This document shows, piece after piece, positions 43,096 to 52,117 of a stretch of DNA of 64,000 bases (position 1 is the first letter of the stretch; each line of letters opens with the position of its first letter). Origin of the DNA: JAMZMI01 sp049115715. Lineage in GTDB: Bacteria; Bacteroidota; Bacteroidia; Cytophagales; Cyclobacteriaceae. The DNA lies in the NCBI GenBank assembly GCA_049115715.1, contig JAGDZQ010000015.1, positions 164,101-228,100 on the forward strand, in the 5' to 3' direction. The translations under genes and the position numbers were made by a program. The notes under the pieces are model-generated. The model had not been told where the DNA came from and did no database searches. It saw nothing but the letters and a program-made list of their open reading frames with translations.

Positions 43096-44325
43096 CTATG
43101 ATTTAGTGTCAGATTGAATCATCCGGTTTATAAAGAACATCATGATTACTGTGAAAATTACCGTAACGTTTACCACGTTTCCCAAGGTCTCATAATGGAG
43201 TAGTTTGCCAGAGTCTACTTGCACGACAATCATTCCTGCTATAGCAGAAGCTACCCCACCAGATATTTGCTGGATAGAGGCATTGATGCCCATAAAGGCT
43301 CCTCTATCAGCAGGAGCTGGTATTGCTGATATAAGTGCTTGCGAAGAAATCATTCGCGCTGTAATACCAACAAATAGGATAATGCTTAGAAGAATAACCA
43401 GCCACATCGGAGTGATACCAAGGCTACAATAAATGGCAACTATAATGATGGTAATGATGGAACCTATCCAAAACACTCGGAATTTTCCAAATCGATCACT
43501 TAATCGTCCCGCCAAAGGCCCCATAAAAATGGTGAAAAGACCTGTTACCATATAGATCATTGGCAGATCTTCAAGCGCGATACCCAAATTATTGACGCTA
43601 AATGCACTACCAAACGGCATAAGCATATATCCTCCGGTTGCTAGAAATATGGTTATAGAAAACCCCTTCAAATACCGTTTGTTTGAAGCCGTTTTGAAAA
43701 GGTGTTTGAAGGCATTATCATTGGATTGAAGCTTAAGGTGTTCATTGACCGGTTTCATATAGAGGAAAAGCACAACCAGCGTGATGGTAGCCAGAATTAC
43801 TATTAATAGAAAAGGGAAGTGCCAATTAAAATGTGTTGCCAAATAAAGTCCGAAAGGAATTCCTAGTATTTGACTTGCAGCGAAAGCCATTTGAATAAAA
43901 CCCATTACTCTTCCTCTCTGAGTTAAAGGAAACAAATCTGTGATAATTGCAAACCCGATCGAGCTAATTACTCCTCCAAAAATCCCTGTAATAATTCTTG
44001 CTGCAAGCAGGGTATTATAATCGGGAGCTATTCCACAAAAAAGTGTACCGGCTATAAACCCGATATAGAAAAAAGTCAACAGCCTCTTTCTATCAAATTT
44101 GTCAGCAAACCCAGCCGCCAGTAATCCTGATGCTCCTGCACTGAACGCATATGCAGAAACGACCAAGCCGAATTGGGTAGTAGAAATGGATAATTCTTCG
44201 AGTAGAATCGCACTCAGGGGAGAAAGAACCATGAAGTCTAAAACCACAGTAAACTGCAAAAAAGCAAGTATGCCAATGATGAATTTTTGATATGTGGTAA
44301 AGGCTGCTGCTGGTTCTAAAGTCAT
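43096..44325 (-). CDS. MFS transporter (drug/arabinose efflux-like)
   Basis: The 409-residue protein has twelve membrane segments and motif A as AAGFADKFDRKRLL after helix 2. The motif C-like GFIQMAFAASQILGIPFG in helix 5 is the antiporter signature of drug-proton exporters. Efflux of a small toxic or metabolic compound is inferred; the substrate is unknown. It lies 41 bp upstream of dinB on the same strand, so it may share its transcript. Confidence 0.88.
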   Translation of the reverse strand: MTLEPAAAFTTYQKFIIGILAFLQFTVVLDFMVLSPLSAILLEELSISTTQFGLVVSAYAFSAGASGLLAAGFADKFDRKRLLTFFYIGFIAGTLFCGIAPDYNTLLAARIITGIFGGVISSIGFAIITDLFPLTQRGRVMGFIQMAFAASQILGIPFGLYLATHFNWHFPFLLIVILATITLVVLFLYMKPVNEHLKLQSNDNAFKHLFKTASNKRYLKGFSITIFLATGGYMLMPFGSAFSVNNLGIALEDLPMIYMVTGLFTIFMGPLAGRLSDRFGKFRVFWIGSIITIIIVAIYCSLGITPMWLVILLSIILFVGITARMISSQALISAIPAPADRGAFMGINASIQQISGGVASAIAGMIVVQVDSGKLLHYETLGNVVNVTVIFTVIMMFFINRMIQSDTKS

Positions 44326-44456
44326 TTAGTTTTTGTGTTGGGTAAAACTAGCTTACTCTGATGTATAAGTCTTATTTTTGGATAGGTTGCTCCTAATAAA
44401 TTTGACTAGTTTCATTTTTTTTAAGGGCGAGGGTAATTTATAATCTAAACGAAATC

Positions 44457-44954
44457 ATGGCTCAAATAACACTTAAAGGAAATCCAATTAATACATCTGG
44501 CGACTTACCAGCAAATGGTGCGGGAGCATCTAATTTTACACTCACAAAAACGGATCTATCGGAAGGTTCACTTTCTGACTACAAGGGGAAGAAAGTGATT
44601 TTAAACATTTTTCCCAGCATAGATACAGGGACATGCGCAATGTCTGTAAGACAGTTTAATGAAAAAGCTGCTGGTTTAGAAAACACTGTGATTTTGTGTG
44701 TTTCAGCCGACCTTCCATTTGCTCAAGCAAGGTTCTGCGGGGCAGAGGGTATTGAAAATGTAGAAATGCTCTCCACTTTCAGAAGCGAATCTTTTTCTAC
44801 TGATTATGGTGTGAAAATCGTCGATGGTCCGCTTGCAGGGCTTAATGCAAGATCGATTGTAGTTGTTGATGAAGCAGGCTCTGTTAAATACACTGAGCTG
44901 GTTGCTGAAACTGTTGATGAGCCCAATTATGATGCGGCCTTAGCGGCACTGTAG
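44457..44954 (+). CDS. tpx: Thiol peroxidase (Tpx, atypical 2-Cys peroxiredoxin)
   Basis: The 165-residue periplasm-or-cytosol peroxidase has the peroxidatic Cys C60 in IDTGTCAMSVRQFN and the resolving Cys C94 in QARFCGAEGIENV, as in Tpx. It reduces hydroperoxides using thioredoxin. It is divergent from the MFS gene; the 130-bp gap before it holds its promoter. Its stop codon is 1 bp from the stop of the convergent HAD gene, so the two transcripts must overlap. Confidence 0.96.
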   Translation: MAQITLKGNPINTSGDLPANGAGASNFTLTKTDLSEGSLSDYKGKKVILNIFPSIDTGTCAMSVRQFNEKAAGLENTVILCVSADLPFAQARFCGAEGIENVEMLSTFRSESFSTDYGVKIVDGPLAGLNARSIVVVDEAGSVKYTELVAETVDEPNYDAALAAL

Positions 44955-44955
44955 G

Positions 44956-45807
44956 TTATCTGACAACCGCTGACTCGCAAACATAGGTAGGAATGATACC
45001 TGAGGTCATAATTGAGGTCTGTGCTCGAGAGGGGAGTGTATTTCCGCTTAAAACAAGGGCGGTATCCAGTCCAAACTTGTTGCCACCAAGAATATCTGTA
45101 CCCAAAGTATCTCCTACCATTAAAATCTCATTCTTTTTGACATGCATTCCTTTACGGAGTGCATGTTCATAAGCGAAAATGAACATCTGGGCGTCAGGTT
45201 TTCCAAATCGGATAAATTTCTTACCCACGATATCTTCTACCATTTTTGCTATTCCACCGATGGCAATATTTACTTCATTGTTTGCGACTGGGTAGGTTTT
45301 GTCTGTATTGCAAACAATAGCCGTGACGTTGTGATATCTGAGCAGGTTAATTACTTTATTGATATCGTAATTCCAATCGAAACCTTCGTCATCCAGAAAG
45401 ACGACTGTATTGATATCATGGGGATCCTTAGGGTCTACATCGGCAACTGAAATGGTTTTTAAGCCTACTGTCTCGATGTAGTGAGCAGACTGAGAGGTTC
45501 CCAGATAAGCAATGGTTCCTTCTTTGACTTTTAGTTTAAGATATTCTCGTGCCAGCATGCCAGAGGATACGATTTTTTCCTCTGTGATTTGTGTCAGTCC
45601 AGCTAGCTGATAGCTAAGGGCTAACTCCTTCGGGCCTCTGGACGAATCATTGGTTATGATGAAGAAATTAATGTCATTTTCTTCTAGAAAACGAAATGTT
45701 TTCTCAATCCCTTCCATCATTCCGCTATGATTCTTTAATACTCCAAATGCATCAAAGAAAATAGTTTTGTAATTAGAGAGAATCGATTTGAATGGTACGA
45801 TATCCAT
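44956..45807 (-). CDS. HAD-IIA (NagD-like) family protein with altered motif I
   Basis: The 283-residue protein is a class IIA HAD. Motif I is FFDAFGVLKNH, with nucleophile D19 but Phe in place of the second Asp that acts as general acid. Motif II is IITNDSS, and motif IV is MVGDTLGTDILGG. The D-x-W/F-GVL form is known from a NagD-like subgroup that also lacks the second Asp. Phosphatase activity is thus uncertain. It follows the APH-like kinase gene by 1 bp, so the two proteins probably act together. Confidence 0.83.
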   Translation of the reverse strand: MDIVPFKSILSNYKTIFFDAFGVLKNHSGMMEGIEKTFRFLEENDINFFIITNDSSRGPKELALSYQLAGLTQITEEKIVSSGMLAREYLKLKVKEGTIAYLGTSQSAHYIETVGLKTISVADVDPKDPHDINTVVFLDDEGFDWNYDINKVINLLRYHNVTAIVCNTDKTYPVANNEVNIAIGGIAKMVEDIVGKKFIRFGKPDAQMFIFAYEHALRKGMHVKKNEILMVGDTLGTDILGGNKFGLDTALVLSGNTLPSRAQTSIMTSGIIPTYVCESAVVR

Positions 45808-45808
45808 T

Positions 45809-46855
45809 TTAGATGTTTAGTGCTTTTAGGAGTTTGTCTACTTCGAACGACTTGTCAAGTTTCGGGAAATAGATTTCGTGTGCTTCTTGCTGAAGTTGAG
45901 AAGCATATATTTCGTGGAAAAAGTATCTTCCATCTTTAATCACATAGTTTATTATAAAGAAGCGATAGGCTTCTTTGATAAACCTGATTTCGTTTTCGGA
46001 TAATGGGTAGACTTCATGATATGCTTTTAAAAACAGTATGAAGCGATCTTCCATTACTGGGTCTATTAGATAACTGAAAACAGTTCTGTCCCCAATAGTC
46101 GAGCAAACTCTACTGAAAAAATAGAAATCCATTACTCTTGTACTCATCCTGAACCAATCGTAATCCCAACGAGAGTAGAATTTGAGATCTTTAGTCACTG
46201 AGAAATTCCCAATATTCCAGTCTACAAAAACGGGGATTGAGTCCATTTCTAAGACTCTTAGTTTGTCACAATTTTCAATAAAAAGATCGCATTGTCTTTT
46301 GATATTGTCCTCATTGCCTCTGTGAATAAATTTCCCATTATCTGAAGCCAATATTTCGTGCAAATGATTGATATCATTTTCAACCTGCTTGAAATTAGGC
46401 GGGAGTGTGTTTTTGACAGTAAAGCATGCTTTGTGAAACTTTCCCAGTTCAGTTCCAAGCATTTTGATAGTGTCCTCCGTCTGTATTTTTGGGAGCTTTT
46501 GATCGATTGTAATGGGGTTATAAAATACCACCCAAGCATCTAAAGCACTATTTTGATATCTATATGTATAGAGTTGACCGTATTTGGTAAGGGACTTGGC
46601 TAAGAAATTTTCGAAGGGTGATGGAAGGTTAGTAGCTAGAGCATTAATAATGGAGTGGTCTTCTACAAAATCATCAAATTGGCCAAAGTACGATAGCTTC
46701 CCTATAATAAAATCTCCATCATCAAATTTGATTCTATAGACATGATTGGTAGATACTTTGGCACTAATGTCTTCTATTGATCTGATACTTCTTGATGAGT
46801 CATAGTCTTGCCATGCTTCTTCTACGATTTTGGAGAAATCAATGATTCTGTTCAT
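45809..46855 (-). CDS. Aminoglycoside phosphotransferase (APH)-like kinase
   Basis: The 348-residue protein has a kinase-like fold: a nucleotide-binding N-lobe (to about 120), the catalytic loop PVFVDWNIGNFSV (Asp and, five on, Asn, with the usual His missing), and the metal-binding Asp in WDYDWFRMSTRVMD. APH-like kinases phosphorylate small alcohols, for example choline, homoserine, sugars or drugs. The substrate is not predictable here. The neighbouring HAD protein 1 bp downstream suggests a paired phosphorylation module. Confidence 0.8.
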   Translation of the reverse strand: MNRIIDFSKIVEEAWQDYDSSRSIRSIEDISAKVSTNHVYRIKFDDGDFIIGKLSYFGQFDDFVEDHSIINALATNLPSPFENFLAKSLTKYGQLYTYRYQNSALDAWVVFYNPITIDQKLPKIQTEDTIKMLGTELGKFHKACFTVKNTLPPNFKQVENDINHLHEILASDNGKFIHRGNEDNIKRQCDLFIENCDKLRVLEMDSIPVFVDWNIGNFSVTKDLKFYSRWDYDWFRMSTRVMDFYFFSRVCSTIGDRTVFSYLIDPVMEDRFILFLKAYHEVYPLSENEIRFIKEAYRFFIINYVIKDGRYFFHEIYASQLQQEAHEIYFPKLDKSFEVDKLLKALNI

Positions 46856-46868
46856 AAAGATTGAGCCG

Positions 46869-47474
46869 TTATTCTTCCTCGACTAATTGATCCAACTCGG
46901 CAAGCATCTTTTCCAGCTCATTTACAATTTCTTTTTTACCCAGTTCTGGATGTTGGAGAAGTGAGTCTATTTCCGCATAAATGTGTCTTTCATAGGCCTT
47001 ATGCCCACTATCAGCAAACTTCAGTGCATTTTTAATATGAATCATGCCTGATTTAAGTGCAGCATGAGCATCGTGAAAATCATCTGTTTCTATAAAATGC
47101 TCTGTTATTTTTAATTCGGCATATGTAAGCGCGTTCATTGTTTTTGTGAAAGCGTGATTCATATCCGTGTTGTCCAGTTTGTGCTCTTCTATTTCTTTTT
47201 GGACAGTATGAAGTTCTTCGAGTGCACGGTCTATTGTCTTTTGACTTTCGGCATCAAGTTCTTGTTCTATTTCTGTAATGGTCTCAATGGCGAGCTCCAG
47301 TTGATGCAGGCTTCTTTCATAAGCATGCTCTTTTGCATAGAGTCTGGAGTTTCCGATTAGTAAATCGGCTTCACCCGCTGCATTAGAAATAGCATTGGTG
47401 GGAAACAAAACTGTGGCAACCTTAAATATTCCAATAAGGACTGTCAGAAATAGTAGGTAATAAATGAGTTTCAT
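46869..47474 (-). CDS. Helix-rich protein with N-terminal membrane anchor, unknown function
   Basis: The 201-residue protein starts with a hydrophobic segment (residues 2-24) that acts as signal or anchor. The remainder is predicted almost wholly alpha-helical, with heptad-like runs (about 55-100 and 175-200) and many Glu and His residues. I do not recognise a family. It lies 13 bp upstream of the APH-like gene on the same strand, so it is the first gene of that set. Confidence 0.6.
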   Translation of the reverse strand: MKLIYYLLFLTVLIGIFKVATVLFPTNAISNAAGEADLLIGNSRLYAKEHAYERSLHQLELAIETITEIEQELDAESQKTIDRALEELHTVQKEIEEHKLDNTDMNHAFTKTMNALTYAELKITEHFIETDDFHDAHAALKSGMIHIKNALKFADSGHKAYERHIYAEIDSLLQHPELGKKEIVNELEKMLAELDQLVEEE

Positions 47475-47567
47475 TGTCTGGTTTCGTTAGTATTCAAATA
47501 TAGTACAATTGAATTGTTAGGGCTTTTATTAACCTAATGTAAAATGTGCACTCAGTTTATCAACCAT

Positions 47568-48101
47568 TTACTTTTGGTAGATAAAACCGACATAGGAATG
47601 ATGGTGGGTGAAGGTAGATAAATGCTTTTTACCATTAAATTCAACATAGGGAAGCCCCATTTTGTCTGAGTTGGAAATTGCATCGAAACCTGTCTCTTCT
47701 TTTATGTTTTCGATCATTAATGATCGAATTGTAGCAGACTGGTCTTTGGTATTGATGTTGAATATTTTAAAGACAAACTCCTTCGAGTCAATTTTGGAAC
47801 AGACAGCAAGCGTATAATGTGGGTTTTGGATAATAAAGCCCTCAATTTGTTCTGATACAAAGCTGTATTTATTTTTTTCTTGTCTTAGTTGAATCGGAAT
47901 TTTTTTTGGGTCGAAGCGTACGCGTTTTCGATGGGTTTTATAAGTGGCTTCTTTGGCAGACCAATAAAGCCAAAAAAGATTTTCAAGACTCAGGTTATTT
48001 GAAGAATGGAGATCATCTTGATTTCGAATTAGACGAAATGCTCTCTCGTCTCTTTTTCTTAAAAGAGGGTCTGAATGATCCACTATGTCAATACCAACCA
48101 A
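47568..48101 (-). CDS. 4'-Phosphopantetheinyl transferase superfamily protein
   Basis: The 177-residue protein has the two family signatures: VGIDIVD at the N-terminus and WSAKEATYK near residue 47 (the Mg-binding Glu and catalytic Lys). It transfers the phosphopantetheine arm of CoA to a serine of a carrier protein. No ATG is available; the frame opens at TTG 48099-48101, preceded by AGGA and an in-frame stop three codons back. It lies 120 bp downstream of the ACP of the lipid island, beyond a terminator, and is probably its activator. Confidence 0.85.
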   Translation of the reverse strand: MVGIDIVDHSDPLLRKRDERAFRLIRNQDDLHSSNNLSLENLFWLYWSAKEATYKTHRKRVRFDPKKIPIQLRQEKNKYSFVSEQIEGFIIQNPHYTLAVCSKIDSKEFVFKIFNINTKDQSATIRSLMIENIKEETGFDAISNSDKMGLPYVEFNGKKHLSTFTHHHSYVGFIYQK

Positions 48102-48167
48102 GTCCTAAGATGTCTGTTTAGCTTTCTGTAAGATAGGATTCAAGTTTGTCTTGTGTGGTGTATAAAT

Positions 48168-48188
48168 GAAAAATCCCCTTGCGGGGAT
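48168..48188 (-). terminator. Terminator after the acyl carrier protein gene
   Basis: ATCCCC/GGGGAT (48173-48178 with 48183-48188) has a 4-nt loop, followed on the minus strand by five Ts. It closes the lipid operon at the ACP gene and separates it from the PPTase gene. Confidence 0.8.
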
Positions 48189-48221
48189 ATTTATTATAAG
48201 ATTTTGAAATGTAGGTTATTT

Positions 48222-48476
48222 CTACTTTTCACCCAGCTTTTGGAAAATAACATCAATTGATTCTCCCACTGTTCCCATTTTCCCAATGACCTCATCTTCA
48301 ATCATGATATCATATTTATCTTCTATATCTAAAACGATATCCACTATATGTGCGGAATTAATTTTAAGATCGTTGATTAGCTCGTGATCCTCGCTTAGAG
48401 AACTCAAGAGATCTTTTTCCTGCACGTAATCGCCAATGATCTCTTTTAACTCGTTTTTTATATCGTCTCTAGTCAT
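48222..48476 (-). CDS. Acyl carrier protein
   Basis: The 84-residue acidic, helical protein has the carrier-protein fold with the prosthetic-group serine at S41 in DLKINSAHIVDIV. The usual DSL is replaced by NSA, so it is a specialised ACP, not the housekeeping AcpP. Its start overlaps the ketoacyl synthase stop by 8 bp. It should carry the growing acyl chain for the ketoacyl synthase, dehydratase and reductase encoded upstream, or deliver acyl chains to the sphingoid-base enzymes. Confidence 0.9.
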   Translation of the reverse strand: MTRDDIKNELKEIIGDYVQEKDLLSSLSEDHELINDLKINSAHIVDIVLDIEDKYDIMIEDEVIGKMGTVGESIDVIFQKLGEK

Positions 48477-49761
48477 TTGATTGCCATTTTCTTAAAACCA
48501 AGACGCAATTTAAATCCCCAAATCCAAAATTCGACTTAATTACTGTATCAATTTTTTTATTAACTGTGTCAAGGGGAATTTTTTCGGATGGAAGGATTTC
48601 TTTTATTTCAGGATGAAGCTCCTCACAATTAAGATTTCTATGAATATAATCGTTCTCCATTTGGAGTAGACACGCTACCAGTTCTATAGAGCCTGCACCC
48701 CCAATGCAGTGTCCAATCATCGATTTTGGGGTGTTTACATAAGGAAAATCTTCTGCAGCTAGACCCAGAGCTTCTATCCAATTTTTTATCTCAATAGGGT
48801 CTCCCTTGGTAGAGGTGAGATGGCCTGAAATTAAATCAATTTCTTTTGGATCAATACCTGCTTGATTGACCGCTGATTTTATACAAGCTACTACTCCATC
48901 AGAATTAGGAGCTGTCATCGTTCCTCCGTTTCTTTGCCCTCCAGAGTTAAATTCTCCACCCAATATTTCAGCGTATATTTTAGCACCTCTTTGCTGAGCG
49001 CTTTCAAGTGTTTCTAATACGAGAGCTCCTGATCCACCTCCAGGAACGAAACCAGTGCTGCTACTGCTCATTGGCCTAGAACCAAACTCCGGATTTTCAT
49101 TAGAATCACTACAAAGTACTCGCATGGCGTCAAATCCACCCCAGATATAGTGGCTATCACTTTCGGTGCTACCGCAAATCATTCTCTTAGCTCTTCCGCT
49201 TTTTATATGCTCGTATCCGGCTAGAACAGACTCACTTCCAGTCACACATGCGGACGAATTAGAAAGTATTCTATTTCCAAGTCCAAGTAGATTATTCAAA
49301 TAGGCACTTGCTCCACTATTCATTGATTCAGAAATTGCTCGAGAACCTAATCTCTTTGATTCGCCATTTCCTATCAATGTAACTGGGAATTCGTGTGGTT
49401 CTTTTAGGTCATCGAAGCTTAAATCGCCTGATCCGAATACGATTCCCGAATCATAATCAACTTCATCTTGATTGAGCTCAAGTCCAGCATCCTTCCAGGC
49501 TTCAAGCCCTGAAAGGCATGCATATATGATTGCATTACTTCTGATTTTATTAATAAAAAAATCAGGTAAAAGATTCTTCTTATACTCAAGATCAATTGAA
49601 ACTCTGGCAGCAATTTGGCTTCTGAAGTTTAATGCTTTAAGCTTCTCTTCATATTTGATTGCTGAGGAACCGCTTTGAAGAGCCTCATTGAACGCATTTA
49701 CACCTGTGCCATTCGGGGCAACAACCCCAATACCTGTTATGACAACTCTATTATTTTTCAA
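48469..49761 (-). CDS. Beta-ketoacyl-ACP synthase (KAS I/II type)
   Basis: The 430-residue thiolase-fold enzyme has the Cys-His-His triad: C172 in NSSACVTGSE, H314 in SGHLTSTKGD and H351 in SMIGHCIGGAG, with the supporting Lys K346. It condenses acyl chains with malonyl-ACP. The GHLTSTKGDP form (GTxTxxGD in FabF) is slightly unusual, with H314 in the expected place. It overlaps the FabZ-like gene by 11 bp and the ACP by 8 bp, so the three are tightly coupled. Confidence 0.92.
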   Translation of the reverse strand: MKNNRVVITGIGVVAPNGTGVNAFNEALQSGSSAIKYEEKLKALNFRSQIAARVSIDLEYKKNLLPDFFINKIRSNAIIYACLSGLEAWKDAGLELNQDEVDYDSGIVFGSGDLSFDDLKEPHEFPVTLIGNGESKRLGSRAISESMNSGASAYLNNLLGLGNRILSNSSACVTGSESVLAGYEHIKSGRAKRMICGSTESDSHYIWGGFDAMRVLCSDSNENPEFGSRPMSSSSTGFVPGGGSGALVLETLESAQQRGAKIYAEILGGEFNSGGQRNGGTMTAPNSDGVVACIKSAVNQAGIDPKEIDLISGHLTSTKGDPIEIKNWIEALGLAAEDFPYVNTPKSMIGHCIGGAGSIELVACLLQMENDYIHRNLNCEELHPEIKEILPSEKIPLDTVNKKIDTVIKSNFGFGDLNCVLVLRKWQSND

Positions 49762-50212
49762 TACTATCTTTTTTAATGATCATCCCTGAGAACTCACCTT
49801 TACATACTAGTTCATTGGTTGTCAAGTTGTGACACTCTATCGTACATTTTAACTTCCCAAATCGGTAATATATTTTATTGGAACTCACCTTAAGTTCGTC
49901 TCCTGGATAAGCTGGTTTCAAAAAGTCAACATTGGTTGAGGAAAAGAGAGGAACAAAATTATCAGAATTATTTGATTTATCGTGTTCGAGAAAAATTCCT
50001 AGGCAAACAACTCCAATCTGAGCCATGATCTCAATAATAATTACACCGGGAGTGACTGGGTTCTTTGGAAAATGCCCTTCGTAGAAATACTCATCTTTCT
50101 TGAGGGTGTATTTTCCCACCACTCCCGCTTCATTTATTGATTCTAATTCATCTACAAAATGAAATGGTTTGCTATAGGGGAGTTTTTCAATAATGTCTTT
50201 TTCTATGCTCAT
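49751..50212 (-). CDS. FabZ/FabA-like 3-hydroxyacyl-ACP dehydratase
   Basis: The 153-residue hot-dog-fold protein has the catalytic His H47 in EGHFPKNPVTPGV and Glu E61 in IIIEIMAQIG, the FabZ arrangement. It removes water from 3-hydroxyacyl-ACP to give the enoyl-ACP. It overlaps the SDR gene by 4 bp and the ketoacyl synthase gene by 11 bp, within the lipid island. Confidence 0.9.
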   Translation of the reverse strand: MSIEKDIIEKLPYSKPFHFVDELESINEAGVVGKYTLKKDEYFYEGHFPKNPVTPGVIIIEIMAQIGVVCLGIFLEHDKSNNSDNFVPLFSSTNVDFLKPAYPGDELKVSSNKIYYRFGKLKCTIECHNLTTNELVCKGEFSGMIIKKDSIEK

Positions 50213-50985
50213 TGAATAATAGATTCTCCACCGTCTACATTGATAATACTTCCGTTGATCCAGTTAGCTTCGGGTGTGCTCAATAGATAAACCACGTCGG
50301 CTACATCTTCTGGGGTAGTCATTCTTCCAAGAGGGTTTTTCTCTGATGCCTCCTTAACTAAGTTGTCATAGCCAGGTATAAACTTCAAAGAAGGTGTGTC
50401 GGTAACTCCTGCATTGATCACATTGGCTCTGATATTCAATGAACTCAACTCTATGGCTAGGTATTTTGTGAGAATTTCCAGAGAGGACTTTGCAAGTGCT
50501 ACTGCACCATAGCCAGACCAATATTTAGTGCTTCCAGCTGAAGTCAGCGTTACAATTCTTGCGTTTTTATCAAACAAATTATTTCTAATCAGGGCTTTGG
50601 TCCATGATAGAACATTTATCGCCATGGAATCGATAGTAAGAAGTAAATCTTCCTCCGATAGTTCAGCTTCGCTTTCAGAAATAAGGCTTTTAAGATTACC
50701 TCGTGATAGTGAGTGAAGCATGAGACTGAATTTTAAATCGCTTGTTTTTTCAATAAAAGATTCACAGCCTGCTTGAATTTTTTCTTTATTAGTGCCGTCA
50801 ATATTGAAGGTGTAAATTTTCGCTCCCTTATCTCTCATTGAAGAAATTGACTCTTCAAACGGAGCTAGAGTAGATCTTCTATCTCTATGAACGATGAAAA
50901 CCCCAAATCCTTCTTTAGCAAGTTTTTTAGCAGAAGCCAAACCAATTCCACTTGATCCTCCTACAATCAATGCATACTTTTTCAT
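50209..50985 (-). CDS. SDR, enoyl-ACP reductase type (FabL/FabI-like)
   Basis: The 258-residue short-chain dehydrogenase has the cofactor loop GGSSGIG (residues 9-15). Its active site is Y159-x6-K166 in SGYGAVALAKSSLE. The six-residue spacing is that of enoyl-ACP reductases (FabI/FabL), whereas ketoreductases have Y-x3-K. It would saturate the enoyl-ACP made by the adjacent dehydratase. It sits 3 bp downstream of the GNAT gene and overlaps the dehydratase gene by 4 bp. Confidence 0.82.
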   Translation of the reverse strand: MKKYALIVGGSSGIGLASAKKLAKEGFGVFIVHRDRRSTLAPFEESISSMRDKGAKIYTFNIDGTNKEKIQAGCESFIEKTSDLKFSLMLHSLSRGNLKSLISESEAELSEEDLLLTIDSMAINVLSWTKALIRNNLFDKNARIVTLTSAGSTKYWSGYGAVALAKSSLEILTKYLAIELSSLNIRANVINAGVTDTPSLKFIPGYDNLVKEASEKNPLGRMTTPEDVADVVYLLSTPEANWINGSIINVDGGESIIQ

Positions 50986-50988
50986 TCT

Positions 50989-52113
50989 TTAAATAGCTTT
51001 AATATAACACCTTCTCTTAATGCTATCTGTACTCACGTTATCTTGATACTCATTCCAGAGATTTAGTACTCCTCTGTTCTCTTCCATCATAGGACCTGAC
51101 GCTACATGGGTCACTCCCTTATTGATATAAGTATTTAGCAACTCATGGAAGATCAGGGGACTGGCTCCCATTTTTTGATATTCTGGTTTTACTCCAATTA
51201 AAAACATGTCCAGATGCTTATTGCTTTTAAAGGCTTTAAGAACGTGTATAAAACCAAATGGATATAGAGATCCTTTTGCTTTTTGGAATGCTTTAGAGAG
51301 AGAGGGGAGAGATATAGCAAAAGCTACCACATCATCGTTCTCATTTACAATGAGCGTTACATACTCTATTCGGATAAATCCGAAATACATATCTACATAG
51401 TATTTGATTTGCTTTTCTGTCAAGGGGTGATAGCCATACAAATCACCGTAGCATTCATTAAGTAGTTCGAAAACAGCATTGGCATATTTTAAAATTTGCT
51501 TGCTGGATTTAAACTTCTTTACCTCTAGTTTAAAGCGTGATGTTATAATGGAGGCTACTCTGGTTAGTCTTCTTGGAAGCTCTTTGGGTACCGTTCCTCT
51601 TAACTCTACCCAATCACAGGCTTTTTCGAAACCAAGATTTTCATAATGCTGATGGTAATACGGATGGTTGTATATAGTTGCTTGAGTAGTCAACTGGTCA
51701 AAACCTTCTATCAATGATCCTTCAAAATCAAGATCAGTAAACCCCATAGGACCATGGATAGACTCAGCTCCTTGTTCTTTACCCCAATTCAATATTGCAT
51801 CAAATAATGCTTTGGATACGTTTTTATCATCAATAAAATCGATCCACCCAAACCGCATTAATTTTTTTTCGGAGAGCTCCTCATTTAGAATAATTCCTGC
51901 TATTCTGCCTACAATTTTTCCATCTTGTTTTGCTAAAAAATATTTGGCATCAGCGTGATCAAAAGCAGGATTTTTTTTTCTGGATAGCGTACTTACTTCA
52001 AAATCAATAATAGGAGGGACGTAATATTCATTTCCCTTATATAGTCCAAATGGGAATTTGATAAAGGTCTTCAAATCTTTCGATGACAAGACCTCCTCTA
52101 CAGTAATATTCAT
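50989..52113 (-). CDS. Double-GNAT-fold acyltransferase, bacterial ceramide synthase (bCerS)-like
   Basis: The 374-residue protein has GNAT-like features twice: an N-terminal region (KQDGKIVGRIAGIIL, IHGPMGFTDLDFEG) and a C-terminal one (DMFLIGVKPEYQKMGASPLIF). Homologues are often labelled GTP cyclohydrolase or dATP pyrophosphohydrolase without basis. Work in Caulobacter identified a GNAT-family N-acyltransferase as the bacterial ceramide synthase, adjacent to spt and a reductase gene. The same grouping here (4 bp from the reductase, next to the SPT-like gene) makes N-acylation of a sphingoid base the best reading. Confidence 0.68.
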   Translation of the reverse strand: MNITVEEVLSSKDLKTFIKFPFGLYKGNEYYVPPIIDFEVSTLSRKKNPAFDHADAKYFLAKQDGKIVGRIAGIILNEELSEKKLMRFGWIDFIDDKNVSKALFDAILNWGKEQGAESIHGPMGFTDLDFEGSLIEGFDQLTTQATIYNHPYYHQHYENLGFEKACDWVELRGTVPKELPRRLTRVASIITSRFKLEVKKFKSSKQILKYANAVFELLNECYGDLYGYHPLTEKQIKYYVDMYFGFIRIEYVTLIVNENDDVVAFAISLPSLSKAFQKAKGSLYPFGFIHVLKAFKSNKHLDMFLIGVKPEYQKMGASPLIFHELLNTYINKGVTHVASGPMMEENRGVLNLWNEYQDNVSTDSIKRRCYIKAI

Positions 52114-52117
52114 CTAA

